From the NCBI RefSeq assembly GCF_022749495.1, contig NZ_CP094241.1, forward strand, positions 2,604,001-2,668,000: DNA of 64,000 bases, in the 5' to 3' direction. Each line of letters opens with the position of its first letter. Position 1 is the stretch's first letter. Below the pieces are notes generated by a model. The model was not told where the DNA came from and made no database searches. It saw only the letters and a program-made list of their open reading frames with translations. This document shows positions 55,128-63,208 of this stretch, piece by piece. The position numbers and the translations under genes are program-made. The DNA comes from Neisseria macacae ATCC 33926 (GTDB lineage: Bacteria > Pseudomonadota > Gammaproteobacteria > Burkholderiales > Neisseriaceae).

Positions 55128-55919
55128 ATGAATTTATTTTTCGATACCGAATTGGGAAAGCAACAAAATAAAGCAACCCACAAAATCCGTGTAATGAGCG
55201 AGACTTGGCTAGAAAAAAACGGCTACTGCCCCTGTTGCGGAAGCAAGCCGATGCAGAGATTTACCAATAACAAACCTGTTGCAGACCTCTTTTGTCCAAA
55301 CTGTCACGAGCAATATGAATTAAAGAGTAAAAATCAAAAAACTATAGGTAACAGTGTGCCTGACGGTGCATATCACACCATGTTGGAGCGCATCCAGTCA
55401 GATACCAACCCCAACTTTTTCTTTCTTGCATATAAGAAAGCAGATTACTCCATACAGCAATTGGTGCTTGTACCTAAACATTTCATAACACCGGACATGA
55501 TTATTCCCAGAAATAAAGGTATTAAAAACCGACCACACCACATCATGTGCTCCATTAATCTTGTACCTTTACCTGAAAGCGGCAAAATATTCTTAATAGA
55601 CAATTCCCGCATTATCGAACCCGAAATCGTTCTGAAAAAATGGCAATCCAATCTATTTTTACGCAACCAAAATGCGGAGCGCAAAGGCTGGCTTTTAGCT
55701 ATTATGAAATGTATCGACCAACTCCCCAAAGAATTCACATTGTCGCAAATGTATGAATTTGAAAACAAACTATCTATCCAATTTCCCCAAAACAACCATA
55801 TCAAAGACAAAATCCGCCAACAGTTGCAAATTTTGCGTGATCAAAATATGATCGAATTCATTGGTCGCGGACTTTACAAAAAAATCAACAAATTGCACCC
55901 AACTCCCAAGGCGTTTTGA
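55128..55919 (+). CDS. drg: DpnI-like restriction endonuclease (dam-replacing gene)
   Basis: A 263-residue homologue of R.DpnI. It shares YCPCCGSKPMQRFTNNKPVAD with the DpnI zinc-like Cys cluster, then FCPNCHEQYELKSK (the catalytic D...E-x-K core, with Asp in PVADLFC), NSVPDGAYHTMLERIQSD, NPNFFFLAYKK, and the winged-helix end KIRQQLQILRDQNMIEFIGRGLYKK. DpnI enzymes cut GATC only when the A is methylated. In Neisseria this gene is known as drg and replaces dam (literature). ATG 55128 matches the DpnI start; an earlier in-frame ATG adds 16 residues. AT-rich, so probably transferred. Expected not to coexist with GATC methylation. Confidence 0.93.
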   Translation: MNLFFDTELGKQQNKATHKIRVMSETWLEKNGYCPCCGSKPMQRFTNNKPVADLFCPNCHEQYELKSKNQKTIGNSVPDGAYHTMLERIQSDTNPNFFFLAYKKADYSIQQLVLVPKHFITPDMIIPRNKGIKNRPHHIMCSINLVPLPESGKIFLIDNSRIIEPEIVLKKWQSNLFLRNQNAERKGWLLAIMKCIDQLPKEFTLSQMYEFENKLSIQFPQNNHIKDKIRQQLQILRDQNMIEFIGRGLYKKINKLHPTPKAF

Positions 55920-55954
55920 TTTCAAATCATGATACTGAATTCACAAGGGATATT

Positions 55955-56111
55955 TATAGTGGATTAACTTTAAACCAGTACGGCGTTGCCTCGCCTTAGC
56001 TCAAAGAGAACGATTCTCTAAGGTGCTGAAGCACCAAGTGAATCGGTTCCGTACTATCTGTACTGTCTGCGGCTTCGTCTCCTTGTCCTGATTTAAATTT
56101 AATCCACTATA
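55955..56111. repeat. Correia element (CREE), full-length 157 bp
   Basis: Complete ends and core, 36 bases after the drg stop. First of five Correia elements in 6 kb. Confidence 0.95.
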
Positions 56112-56137
56112 AATACCATATTTAAAACACAACCGGC

Positions 56138-56159
56138 CGTAGCGTGGGCTTTGCCCACG
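56138..56159. repeat. GCGTGGGCTTTGCCCACG palindromic repeat, copy 1
   Basis: CGTAGCGTGGGCTTTGCCCA forms a short hairpin. Near-identical copies lie at 57123, 57437 (reverse) and 57607. Confidence 0.8.
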
Positions 56160-56177
56160 GATTGTTTTTTAAAAAAC

Positions 56178-56221
56178 AAAGGTCGTCTGAAAGCCTGCAT
56201 ACAGGTTTCAGACGACCTTTT
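56178..56221. terminator. DUS inverted-repeat hairpin
   Basis: AAAGGTCGTCTGAAAGCCTG with its reverse arm; nearly identical to the site occupied by the IS element at 57668. Confidence 0.8.
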
Positions 56222-56385
56222 TGCACAGTATGTTTTCGCAGACCAAGCCCGCATCACGAGTTAAGAGAGCTCTTTAAAAGACAGCGGAAAAATGTAGTCC
56301 GATATATTAGAATAACCCTCTTTTCCAGACCGACTGGAAATACGTGTTAAAAAATCCCAACAAAGCTGATAATCAAGGAAAAAAC

Positions 56386-56874
56386 ATGAAGAAATTTACA
56401 CTCGCTGCCTTATTAAGTGCTACCCTGCTTGCAGGCTGCTACAGCCTGCCCAAACCCACGATCATAACGATGGAGCAAATCCGCAACCTCGACTACGGAC
56501 GTTATCCGAGCGACTACGAACAAATCGTCAAACGCCATCTCGCGCGTACCCTCATCGACCCCAATTCCTTGATGCTGGATGGTATTTCCAAGCCGCGCAA
56601 ATTTGTACGTCTCGAGCGGACCTCCCTTCCGGTAAAAACCGACACACCCATCCGTGACATCCGCGGTTACATTGTATGCGCCCGTATCAATGCCAAAAAC
56701 AGATACGGCGGCTATACCGGCTGGCAAGAACATGCCTACATAATTTATAACGGGCAACTGTATGAAGATGTGCTCGGCGCCCAGTGTTTCAACCAAGACG
56801 AACTTATGGTATCCGTCGAAGCAGGGGCTTACATCAAAGTAACAGAAAATGGTAACGAAATCCAAGTATACTAA
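56386..56874 (+). CDS. Small lipoprotein, unknown
   Basis: A 162-residue lipoprotein. ATG 56386 is chosen because AAGGAA lies 5-10 bases ahead and the signal ends in lipobox LLAGC before YSLPKP. The mature part, about 145 residues, contains RNLDYGRYPSDYEQIVKRHL, then PRKFVRLERTSLPV and VCARINAKNRYGGYTGWQEH; a Cys near residue 134 may pair with another. Resembles small outer-membrane lipoproteins in Neisseria; no activity can be assigned. Ordinary GC. Confidence 0.75.
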   Translation: MKKFTLAALLSATLLAGCYSLPKPTIITMEQIRNLDYGRYPSDYEQIVKRHLARTLIDPNSLMLDGISKPRKFVRLERTSLPVKTDTPIRDIRGYIVCARINAKNRYGGYTGWQEHAYIIYNGQLYEDVLGAQCFNQDELMVSVEAGAYIKVTENGNEIQVY

Positions 56875-56973
56875 TAAGCCATACCCTTTACTTACCATCT
56901 TGCCAAACCATGAGCGGGCTATTTATATCCGGCCCGCTCTCATTACAAACACGCATTTCCAAAAGTGGAAATT

Positions 56974-57080
56974 TATAGTGGATTAAATTTAAATCAGGAC
57001 AAGGCGACGAAGCCGCAGACAGTACAGATAGTACGGCAAGGCGAGGCAACGCCGTACTGGTTTAAATTTAATCCACTATA
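56974..57080. repeat. Short Correia element, 107 bp
   Basis: The deleted form without the IHF segment; both ends intact. Confidence 0.95.
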
Positions 57081-57122
57081 TCCCTCGAACAACAGCCAAG
57101 ACATCAAAAAATATTCAACAAA

Positions 57123-57145
57123 CCGTAGCGTGGGCTTTGCCCACG
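57123..57145. repeat. GCGTGGGCTTTGCCCACG repeat, copy 2
   Basis: CCGTAGCGTGGGCTTTGCCC and its completion, between two Correia elements. Confidence 0.8.
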
Positions 57146-57189
57146 AACAGGGTTTGACGACACGCCGGTGTAAAAATAACCGCTTTATT

Positions 57190-57346
57190 TATAGTGGATT
57201 AAATTTAAATCAGGACAAGGCGACGAAGCCGCAGACAGTACAGATAGTACGGAACCGATTCACTTGGTGCTTCAGCACCTTAGAGAATCGTTCTCTTTGA
57301 GCTAAGGCGAGGCAACGCCGTAATGGTTTAAAGTTAATCCACTATA
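57190..57346. repeat. Correia element (CREE), full-length 157 bp
   Basis: Complete copy with both ends and core. A single DUS follows at about 57355. Confidence 0.95.
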
Positions 57347-57436
57347 CATCACAAAGGTCGTCTGAAAACCTTGTTTTTACGGGCGGCAGTGAAACATAGA
57401 GCCTGCTCTAAAGGGTGTTTTTTCGCTATCTTCATC

Positions 57437-57458
57437 CGCGGGCAAAGCCCACGCTACG
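57437..57458. repeat. GCGTGGGCTTTGCCCACG repeat, copy 3, reversed
   Basis: Reverse-orientation copy (GGGCAAAGCCCACGCTACG). Confidence 0.75.
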
Positions 57459-57511
57459 CTGTAAGTCTGAGATCAAATGTTTGCAAAACGGCTGCCGAGA
57501 TTCAAAAATGG

Positions 57512-57531
57512 ATTCCCGCCTGCGCGGGAAT
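57512..57531. repeat. dRS3 repeat
   Basis: ATTCCCGCCTGCGCGGGAAT is the 20-base neisserial dRS3 unit. Known in literature as a site used by some filamentous phages and repeat arrays. Confidence 0.9.
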
Positions 57532-57606
57532 GACGGCATAGGGGAATTTTTGTTTAATTGATGGGCTGTTTTCGCAGGCAAAGCCGTATTACAGGTTGAA
57601 AGCTAA

Positions 57607-57630
57607 CCGTAGCGTGGGCTTTGCCCACGG
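57607..57630. repeat. GCGTGGGCTTTGCCCACG repeat, copy 4
   Basis: Same unit as copies 1-3, followed by TTGTTTTTT and the DUS arm into which the IS element inserted. Confidence 0.8.
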
Positions 57631-57723
57631 GTTGTTTTTTTTGGAAAAGCAAAGGTCGTCTGAAAGCTGAACTGCACCCCAAAAGTTGGACATCCCCTCC
57701 AACTCACAAGGTGCAGTTTTTTT

Positions 57724-58074
57724 ATGAGCAAATATACATTACACTTCAAATACCAAGCCGTACTCCACTACCTGCATATACGCAGCCAACAACGTACCGC
57801 AGACCACTACGGCATTTCCCGAACCCACCTGAGACGATGGATACGCGCCTATCAAGAAGGCGGTATCGGCGCACTCGAACATCCCCAATCCAAAACCATG
57901 CCCCAACACCGCAAAAACCCCTTCATCGCAGATAAACCCGACCAAGAAAAAACGCAGGCAGAGCTTATCGAAGAGTTGTGCTATATGCGCGCAGAGGTCG
58001 CCTACCTAAAGGAGTTAAAAGCCCTCAGCCAAAAGCAGACCGCAAAGGACAAAGCCAAACCGTCCAAACACTGA
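57724..58074 (+). CDS. IS3-family OrfA (helix-turn-helix)
   Basis: A 116-residue OrfA with a DNA-binding helix-turn-helix (RTADHYGISRTHLRRWIRAYQ) and a C-terminal leucine-rich coiled coil (LIEELCYMRAEVAYLKELKAL). It ends with the KDKAKPSKH tail. OrfB lies in the -1 frame and overlaps by about 97 bases, as in IS3 elements that make the full OrfAB transposase by -1 frameshifting; a possible slip site is TTAAAAG after AAAGGAG near 58008-58020. Confidence 0.9.
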   Translation: MSKYTLHFKYQAVLHYLHIRSQQRTADHYGISRTHLRRWIRAYQEGGIGALEHPQSKTMPQHRKNPFIADKPDQEKTQAELIEELCYMRAEVAYLKELKALSQKQTAKDKAKPSKH

Positions 58075-58874
58075 GGGCGCAACACCCGCTCAAATACCTG
58101 CTGCACATCGCAAACCTGCCCAAAAGCAGCTTTTACTACCACAACCAAGACCGACCCGACCCCGACGAAGCCGACAAAGCCCTCCTTGTCGAAACCTACC
58201 GGCGGCATAAAGGACGCTACGGGCAAAGGCGCATTGCCGCCGCATTGGGTTGGAACCGCAAAAAAGTGGCGCGGTTGATGAAGCAGTTGGAACTGAAAGC
58301 CCTCATACGGGCGAAAAAAGCCTACCGCCATCCCGCCATGGGCGAGATATCGGAACACCTCCTCAAACGCCGGTTCAAAGCCCGAAAGCCCAACGAAAAA
58401 TGGCTGACCGACGTTACCGAACTCAAAGGGAAGGACGGCAAACTGTACCTCTCGCCAATCTTGGACTTGTTCAACCGGGAAATCGTCGCCTACGCCATGA
58501 GCCGCAGAGCCGACAGCGAAATGGTGAAGGAAATGCTCGAAAAAGCCGCCCCCCGTCTGACTGATAAAGGAACGATGCTTCATTCGGACCAAGGTGTGCC
58601 GTACCGTACGGCGGGGTATAGGGAATTGCTTGCGGAGTATTCCATGGTTCAAAGCATGTCGCGAAAGGCGAACTGTTGGGACAATGCGCCGATGGAAAGC
58701 TTCTTTGCGGTGTTGAAGACGGAGTGTTTCTATAACGCAGGTGAATTGACGGTAGATGAATTGATGAAGCAGATAGATGACTATATGGATTACTACAACC
58801 GGGAGCGTTGCAGTTTGAAATTGAAAAAGCTGAGTCCTGTCGCATACAGAACCCAGCTTGCACAGAGCGCCTGA
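57978..58874 (+). CDS. IS3-family OrfB (DDE transposase)
   Basis: A 298-codon frame, the DDE integrase-like part of the transposase. Motifs: KWLTDVTELKGKDGKLYL (first D), MLHSDQGVPYRTAGY (second D), and APMESFFAVLKTECFYN (the E). The effective N-terminus is probably reached by frameshift from OrfA, since the first ATG lies within OrfA. The frame is intact, so the element could be active. Confidence 0.92.
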   Translation: MLYARRGRLPKGVKSPQPKADRKGQSQTVQTLRAQHPLKYLLHIANLPKSSFYYHNQDRPDPDEADKALLVETYRRHKGRYGQRRIAAALGWNRKKVARLMKQLELKALIRAKKAYRHPAMGEISEHLLKRRFKARKPNEKWLTDVTELKGKDGKLYLSPILDLFNREIVAYAMSRRADSEMVKEMLEKAAPRLTDKGTMLHSDQGVPYRTAGYRELLAEYSMVQSMSRKANCWDNAPMESFFAVLKTECFYNAGELTVDELMKQIDDYMDYYNRERCSLKLKKLSPVAYRTQLAQSA

Positions 58875-59181
58875 ATAGGCTTTTATGAGTGTCCAAGATT
58901 TGGGGGCCAGTTCAAGCCTGCGTACAGGTTTCAGACGACCTTTTATATTTTCGCGGGCATAGCCCGCGCTACCAGTTGAACACTGCTGGAAATATCTTTC
59001 TTTTCGATCGTGTTTCCCTTGATGTGGCGCAGTAAACCGTAGCCTGAATCTCTACTAACTGTGTGCGTGGCTACGCCACTCACCCTACCTGCGGGCGGCA
59101 CAAACTTTAAAACCGACATGTAGGGTGTATGCGGTACGCACGCACGCGTTTTTTTGCCGTTCTCAAACCATTGTTTCAAAC

Positions 59182-59210
59182 TTTCAGACGACCTCAAACG
59201 TCGTCTGAAA
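59182..59210. other. Outward-facing DUS pair
   Basis: TTTCAGACGACCT is followed by CGTCGTCTGAAA, the reverse of the usual hairpin layout. The stretch 58915-59387 otherwise holds repeat remnants, a Correia element and no gene. Confidence 0.6.
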
Positions 59211-59220
59211 ACCCAAAACT

Positions 59221-59377
59221 TATAGTGGATTAACTTTAAACCAGTACGGCGTTGCCTCGCCTTAGCTCAAAGAGAACGATTCTCTAAGGTGCTGAAGCAC
59301 CAAGTGAATCGGTTCCATACTATCTGTACTGTCTGCGGCTTCGTCGCCTTGTCCTGATTTAAATTTAACCCACTATA
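59221..59377. repeat. Correia element (CREE), full-length 157 bp
   Basis: Complete core; the right end has one changed base (TTAACCCACTATA). It ends 11 bases from the argJ stop. Confidence 0.93.
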
Positions 59378-59387
59378 CAATCTGTCC

Positions 59388-60608
59388 TTACGAGCGGTAG
59401 GCTGCGTTGATGGAGACGTAGTCGTGCGACAGGTCGCAGGTATAGACGGTGGCGGCGGCTTGTCCGCGGTGGAGTTTGATGCGGACGGTGATTTCGTCTT
59501 TCGCCATCACTGCCTGCCCTTGTTCTTCGGTGTAGCTTGCGGCGCGGCCGCCGTTTTCGGCAACCAATACGTCGTCCAGATACATTTTGAGGATGTCGGT
59601 GTCCAAATCGGCGATGCCGGCGTAGCCGATGGCGGCGAGCAGTCTGCCGAGGTTGGGGTCGGAGGCGAAGAAGGCGGTTTTAACGAGGGGCGAGTGGGCG
59701 ACGGCGTAGGCGACTTGGCGGGCTTCGTCGCGGGTTTTGGCGTTTTCGACGCGGACGGTGATGAATTTGGTCGCGCCTTCGCCGTCGCGGACGATGGCTT
59801 GGGCAAGTTCGAGGGCGAGGCTGCCGAGCAGGTCTTTGAGCTGTTTGTAACGCGGGTCGGCGATGTTGTCGATTTCGCTTTGGCTGTTTTTGCCGGTGGC
59901 GATGATGACGAAGCTGTCGTTGGTGCTGGTGTCGCCGTCAACGGTGATGGTGTTGAAGGTTTCGTCGGCGATTTCTTGGGTCATCAGCTGGAGGACGGGT
60001 TGGGAAACTTTGGCATCGGTGGCGATGAAGGAGAGCATGGTCGCCATGTTGGGATGAATCATGCCGGAGCCTTTGGCGATGCCGGTGGCGCGGACGGTGT
60101 GTTTTTCGCCGACGCTGCCTTCGCGCGAGGCGGATTTGGGCACGGTGTCGGTGGTCATGATGGCGCGTGCGGCATCCGCCCAGTCGGCAGGCTGCATTTT
60201 GGGCAGGGCGGCGGTGATTTTGCCGACGGGCAGGGGTTCGAGGATGACGCCTGTGGAGAAGGGAAGGACTTGTGAGGGTTTGCAGCCGGTTTGTTCGGCG
60301 GTGGCGGCGCAGGTTTCGATGGCGTCGATCCTGCCTTGCGCGCCTGTACCGGCGTTGGCGTTGCCGGTGTTGATGATGATGGCGCGCACGCCGTCTTCGT
60401 CGAAGAGATGTGATTTGGCGATGTGGACGGGGGCAGCACAGAAGCGGTTGGTGGTGAAGACGGCACCGACGGTGTTGCCGCCGGAAAGTACCATCAGGGT
60501 GAGGTCGGCACGGTCGGTTTGTTTGATGCCTGCGCGGGCGGTGAAGAGTTGGATGCCGTCGATGTTCAGCAGTTGGTCTGCGGTTTTTTCTGTGAGGTTG
60601 ACTGCCAT
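59388..60608 (-). CDS. argJ: Bifunctional ornithine acetyltransferase / N-acetylglutamate synthase
   Basis: A 406-residue enzyme that moves the acetyl group from N-acetylornithine to glutamate in arginine synthesis. It self-cleaves before the Thr of HPNMATMLSFI into alpha and beta chains. Motifs MVLSGGNTVGAVFTTNRF, IIINTGNANAGTGAQG, SASREGSVGEKHTVRATG and TVDGDTSTNDSFVIIATG are visible. Ordinary GC. It ends near a Correia element and begins before lrgB. Confidence 0.97.
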   Translation of the reverse strand: MAVNLTEKTADQLLNIDGIQLFTARAGIKQTDRADLTLMVLSGGNTVGAVFTTNRFCAAPVHIAKSHLFDEDGVRAIIINTGNANAGTGAQGRIDAIETCAATAEQTGCKPSQVLPFSTGVILEPLPVGKITAALPKMQPADWADAARAIMTTDTVPKSASREGSVGEKHTVRATGIAKGSGMIHPNMATMLSFIATDAKVSQPVLQLMTQEIADETFNTITVDGDTSTNDSFVIIATGKNSQSEIDNIADPRYKQLKDLLGSLALELAQAIVRDGEGATKFITVRVENAKTRDEARQVAYAVAHSPLVKTAFFASDPNLGRLLAAIGYAGIADLDTDILKMYLDDVLVAENGGRAASYTEEQGQAVMAKDEITVRIKLHRGQAAATVYTCDLSHDYVSINAAYRS

Positions 60609-60690
60609 TTTGCTGCTCCTTTGTTTGGGGTTGCTATGAGTTTGGGTTTCAGACGACCTTTTTGGTTCATCGGGGTCGTCTGAAAAGTGT

Positions 60691-61392
60691 TCAGAATCCT
60701 AATACGGGGATGATAATCGGGGCGATGGCGGCGGTCAGTACGCCGTTGAGGGTCAGCCCCAGCCCTGCGTATGCTGCCATGCGCCGGCTGCGTTCGAGCG
60801 AGGCGGCGATGCCCATGGCGTGTGAGGCGGTGCCGAGCGACATGCCGACCGACGAGGGCATGCCGACGGTGTTTTTAAGCACGGTATAACCGGCTATCTG
60901 CCCGACCAGCCCGGCGACGATGACGGTGGCGGCGGTAATGGCGGGGATGCCGCCTATGGTGCGGGTGATTTCGATGGCGATGGGGTTGGTCACGGATTTG
61001 GCGGCGAGCGAGAGGACGACTTCGCGTTCCGCGCCCAGCCATTTGGCGAAATACATGCCCGTGATGATGCCGGTCACGCTGCCGGCGAGCTGCGAGACGA
61101 TGACAGGCAGCCACTGGCTGAAGATTTTTTGGCGGTTTTGATAGAGCGGGACGGCAAGCGCGACGACGGCGGGCTTAAGCCAGAAGTCGATAAACTGCGC
61201 GGCATCGTGGTACACGGCGTAATCGATGTCGAGGATTTTGAGGTAGGCAATCAGGGTAACGGTGCTGATTAAGACGGGGTTGAGCAGCAGATAGCCCGTC
61301 CGCGCGCGGAGGATGAGTGCCAGCGCGTAAACCGCCAGCGTCAGGAAAAGCAGGACGCTGGGCTGCTGCCACAGGGAAAGGATGCCGTCCAT
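60691..61392 (-). CDS. lrgB: LrgB/CidB family membrane protein
   Basis: A 233-residue protein with about six membrane segments. LrgB-type motifs: RTGYLLLNPVLISTV, FWLKPAVVALAVPLY, LAAKSVTNPIAIEI, TRTIGGIPAITAATV and SHAMGIAASLERSRR. It works with LrgA in control of murein hydrolase activity or metabolite export. ATG at 61392 overlaps the LrgA stop as TGATG, so translation is coupled. I favour this start over a longer upstream frame that shadows lrgA. Confidence 0.93.
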   Translation of the reverse strand: MDGILSLWQQPSVLLFLTLAVYALALILRARTGYLLLNPVLISTVTLIAYLKILDIDYAVYHDAAQFIDFWLKPAVVALAVPLYQNRQKIFSQWLPVIVSQLAGSVTGIITGMYFAKWLGAEREVVLSLAAKSVTNPIAIEITRTIGGIPAITAATVIVAGLVGQIAGYTVLKNTVGMPSSVGMSLGTASHAMGIAASLERSRRMAAYAGLGLTLNGVLTAAIAPIIIPVLGF

Positions 61393-61736
61393 CAGATTTT
61401 CTCCCGTATCCATTGATGCACCTTGCCCGTTACCAACAGGACGCACACGGTACTGGCGGCGGCGGAAACGAGTATCGACAGCCAACTGTCGGCAATCAAA
61501 TCCAAATAACTGATGACGGCGACGCAAGGCGGCACAAGGAAAAGCGTCAGGTTTGCCATCAGCGCGTCGGTAAGCTGCTGCAACCACTCGGCTTTCAACC
61601 ACCCCGCCTGAAGCATGGCAAACAGAATGCCCATGCCGATGATGCTTCCGGGCAATTTGATGCCCGTAAGGTAGGCGGCGGTTTCGCCGAGCGCGAGGCA
61701 GCCGAGCAGGACGAGCAAGGCGCGGATGGTGTGCAT
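61392..61736 (-). CDS. lrgA: LrgA/CidA holin-like protein
   Basis: A 114-residue holin-like membrane protein with four membrane segments: LLVLLGCLALGETAAY, GIKLPGSIIGMGILF, LTLFLVPPCVAVISYLDL, and a last helix near the C-terminus. LrgA and LrgB regulate wall hydrolysis or export small metabolites. The stop overlaps the lrgB start. It is first of the pair; a DUS lies upstream near 61820. Confidence 0.93.
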   Translation of the reverse strand: MHTIRALLVLLGCLALGETAAYLTGIKLPGSIIGMGILFAMLQAGWLKAEWLQQLTDALMANLTLFLVPPCVAVISYLDLIADSWLSILVSAAASTVCVLLVTGKVHQWIREKI

Positions 61737-61850
61737 GGGTCGGGTTTCCTCTATGGTTTGCCACTTTGCAGACGGGCGGTTTATGAATCTTTGTTAATAA
61801 TTGAATCATAACGCCCTTGGGGTCGTCTGAAAAGTGTGGCTCAGCCCGAA

Positions 61851-62007
61851 TATAGTGGATTAAATTTAAATCAGGACAAGGCGACGAAGCCGCAGACAGT
61901 ACAGATAGTACGGAACCGATTCACTTGGTGCTTCAGCACCTTAGAGAATCGTTCTCTTTGAACTAAGGCGAGGCAACGCCGTACTGGTTTAAAGTTAATC
62001 CACTATA
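61851..62007. repeat. Correia element (CREE), full-length 157 bp
   Basis: Complete ends and core upstream of lrgA; the rest of 61737-62168 has DUS words and a terminator but no gene. Confidence 0.95.
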
Positions 62008-62062
62008 CAACATCGATTTGCCGTTTTCGCGCTTATCTGAATCAATCAATGCTGAAACCCAA

Positions 62063-62105
62063 CAAGGTCGTCTGAAAGCATCTTGCCGGCTTTCAGACGA
62101 CCTTG
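62063..62105. terminator. DUS inverted-repeat hairpin
   Basis: CAAGGTCGTCTGAAAGC pairs with GCTTTCAGACGACCTTG; lies beyond the next minus-strand gene's own terminator. Confidence 0.75.
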
Positions 62106-62126
62106 TCGGGTTGTCGCCCATAAAAA

Positions 62127-62151
62127 ACGGCATGGTCAAAAGCCACGCCGT
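62127..62151 (-). terminator. Rho-independent terminator of the small acidic gene
   Basis: On the minus strand, ACGGCGTGGCTTTTGACCA forms a stem ending in CATGCCGT and is followed by six Ts. A classic terminator unrelated to DUS. Confidence 0.85.
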
Positions 62152-62168
62152 CGGATAGGGATTTCCGC

Positions 62169-62387
62169 CTAGGATTTCCGGTAGGGATTTTCCACACCTT
62201 CAATCAAGGCTCGCAGGTATTCGCGCAACTGCTTCTCGCTGCATCCCATCAGGAGCGCGTCTTCGAATGCGTCTTGCGCCGCCTGATAAAGCTCGGTCAT
62301 GTTTTCGGTCATGACTTTCACTTTTTCAGTGCAGGATACGATTTGCCCGTCGTCGTCATACCATTTGGGCATTTCAGGCATACTCAC
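62169..62387 (-). CDS. Small acidic conserved protein
   Basis: A 72-residue acidic cytoplasmic protein: WYDDDGQIVSCTEKVKVM at the start, then helical TELYQAAQDAFEDALLMGCS and LREYLRALIEGVENPYRK. No family name is recognised. It lies 18 bases after the NlpC gene on the same strand, with a clear terminator of its own beyond it, so the two form an operon. A link to wall metabolism is inferred from the neighbour only. Confidence 0.7.
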   Translation of the reverse strand: MSMPEMPKWYDDDGQIVSCTEKVKVMTENMTELYQAAQDAFEDALLMGCSEKQLREYLRALIEGVENPYRKS

Positions 62388-62405
62388 GTTGGTACTTTCC
62401 TAGAC

Positions 62406-63038
62406 TTAATTGAGGAAACGGGACGGATCGTTTTTCTTCACGCGGCGGGCGAAGGCGTATTTGGCATTCCAGTATTTGTTGCTGAGGCTGGTAACTTCGA
62501 TACGTTTGCCGGTACGCGGCGCGTGGATGAAACGGTTGTTGCCGATGTAGAGGCCGACGTGGGAGATTCTGCCGCGACCCATCGTGCGGAAGAACACCAT
62601 GTCGCCCGGCTGCAATTCGCTACGCGATACGCCGACACCCATTTTTGCCTGTGCGGCGGAAGTGCGCGGGAGGTTTACGCCCATCGAGCGTTTGAAGATA
62701 TGCTGCATGAAACCGCTGCAGTCGAAACCTGTGGACGCGGATGTGCCGCCGTAGCGGTAGGCTACGCCCAAAAGCCCCATCGCGCTGCTGATGAGTTCGT
62801 CTGCATTGTCTGATGACTGTACAGAACTTACGGGTTGGCGGGGAGCGATCGCGGCAGTGATTGCGCGTCCGGGTTGGAGGAGTGCCGGGGAAGCAGGTTG
62901 TCTTGCATCTTCAAATTGGTTTAAAACCTGCTGTCTGCTTCTGACGAACGAATCGAGATCGTCGGCGTTTGCAAAATGAATGCCGGACAGCACATAGACC
63001 GAAGCCAATAGTGCCGCCAGCCTGGATAAGGCTTTCAT
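62406..63038 (-). CDS. NlpC/P60 (C40) cell-wall peptidase
   Basis: A 210-residue exported peptidase likely to cleave gamma-D-Glu-diaminopimelate bonds in peptidoglycan stems. Signal: MKALSRLAALLASVYVLSGIHFA. The catalytic Cys is in GFDCSGFMQ, the His in ISHVGLYIGNNRF, and a third polar residue near FIHAPRTG. The linker between signal and catalytic domain has QQVLNQFEDARQPA. It starts at ATG 63038 just after a DUS word (63055-63066). First gene of a two-gene operon. Confidence 0.93.
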   Translation of the reverse strand: MKALSRLAALLASVYVLSGIHFANADDLDSFVRSRQQVLNQFEDARQPASPALLQPGRAITAAIAPRQPVSSVQSSDNADELISSAMGLLGVAYRYGGTSASTGFDCSGFMQHIFKRSMGVNLPRTSAAQAKMGVGVSRSELQPGDMVFFRTMGRGRISHVGLYIGNNRFIHAPRTGKRIEVTSLSNKYWNAKYAFARRVKKNDPSRFLN

Positions 63039-63208
63039 GTTTGACTGATTCCATTTTCAGACGACCTGTCTGCCGCCTGCTATTATGTTATTCTGTATCT
63101 GGGATATTCAGGCGATTGTATATAAAAAACAGGATGTTTGGCAAAAAAGCATCTGTTATATTGCGTTAAAGCGTTGTTTATAAAAAATTTTGCGAAGATA
63201 CCCGACCA

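Larger units (their letters stand above)
57668..58914 (+). mobile_element. IS3-family insertion sequence (IS150 group)
   Basis: A 1247-bp element with terminal inverted repeats beginning TGAACTGCACCCCAAA on the left and TGAACTGGCCCCCAAA as the complement of the right end. It carries two overlapping frames, orfA and orfB. A 3-base direct repeat, AGC, flanks both ends. The insertion splits a DUS hairpin: the left arm ends at GTCTGAAAGC and the right arm resumes AGCCTGCGTACAGG. Confidence 0.9.

Noticed and set aside
58943..59197. Minus-strand frame next to the IS element
   Set aside because: Made of repeats and DUS words; no domain, no ribosome-binding site.
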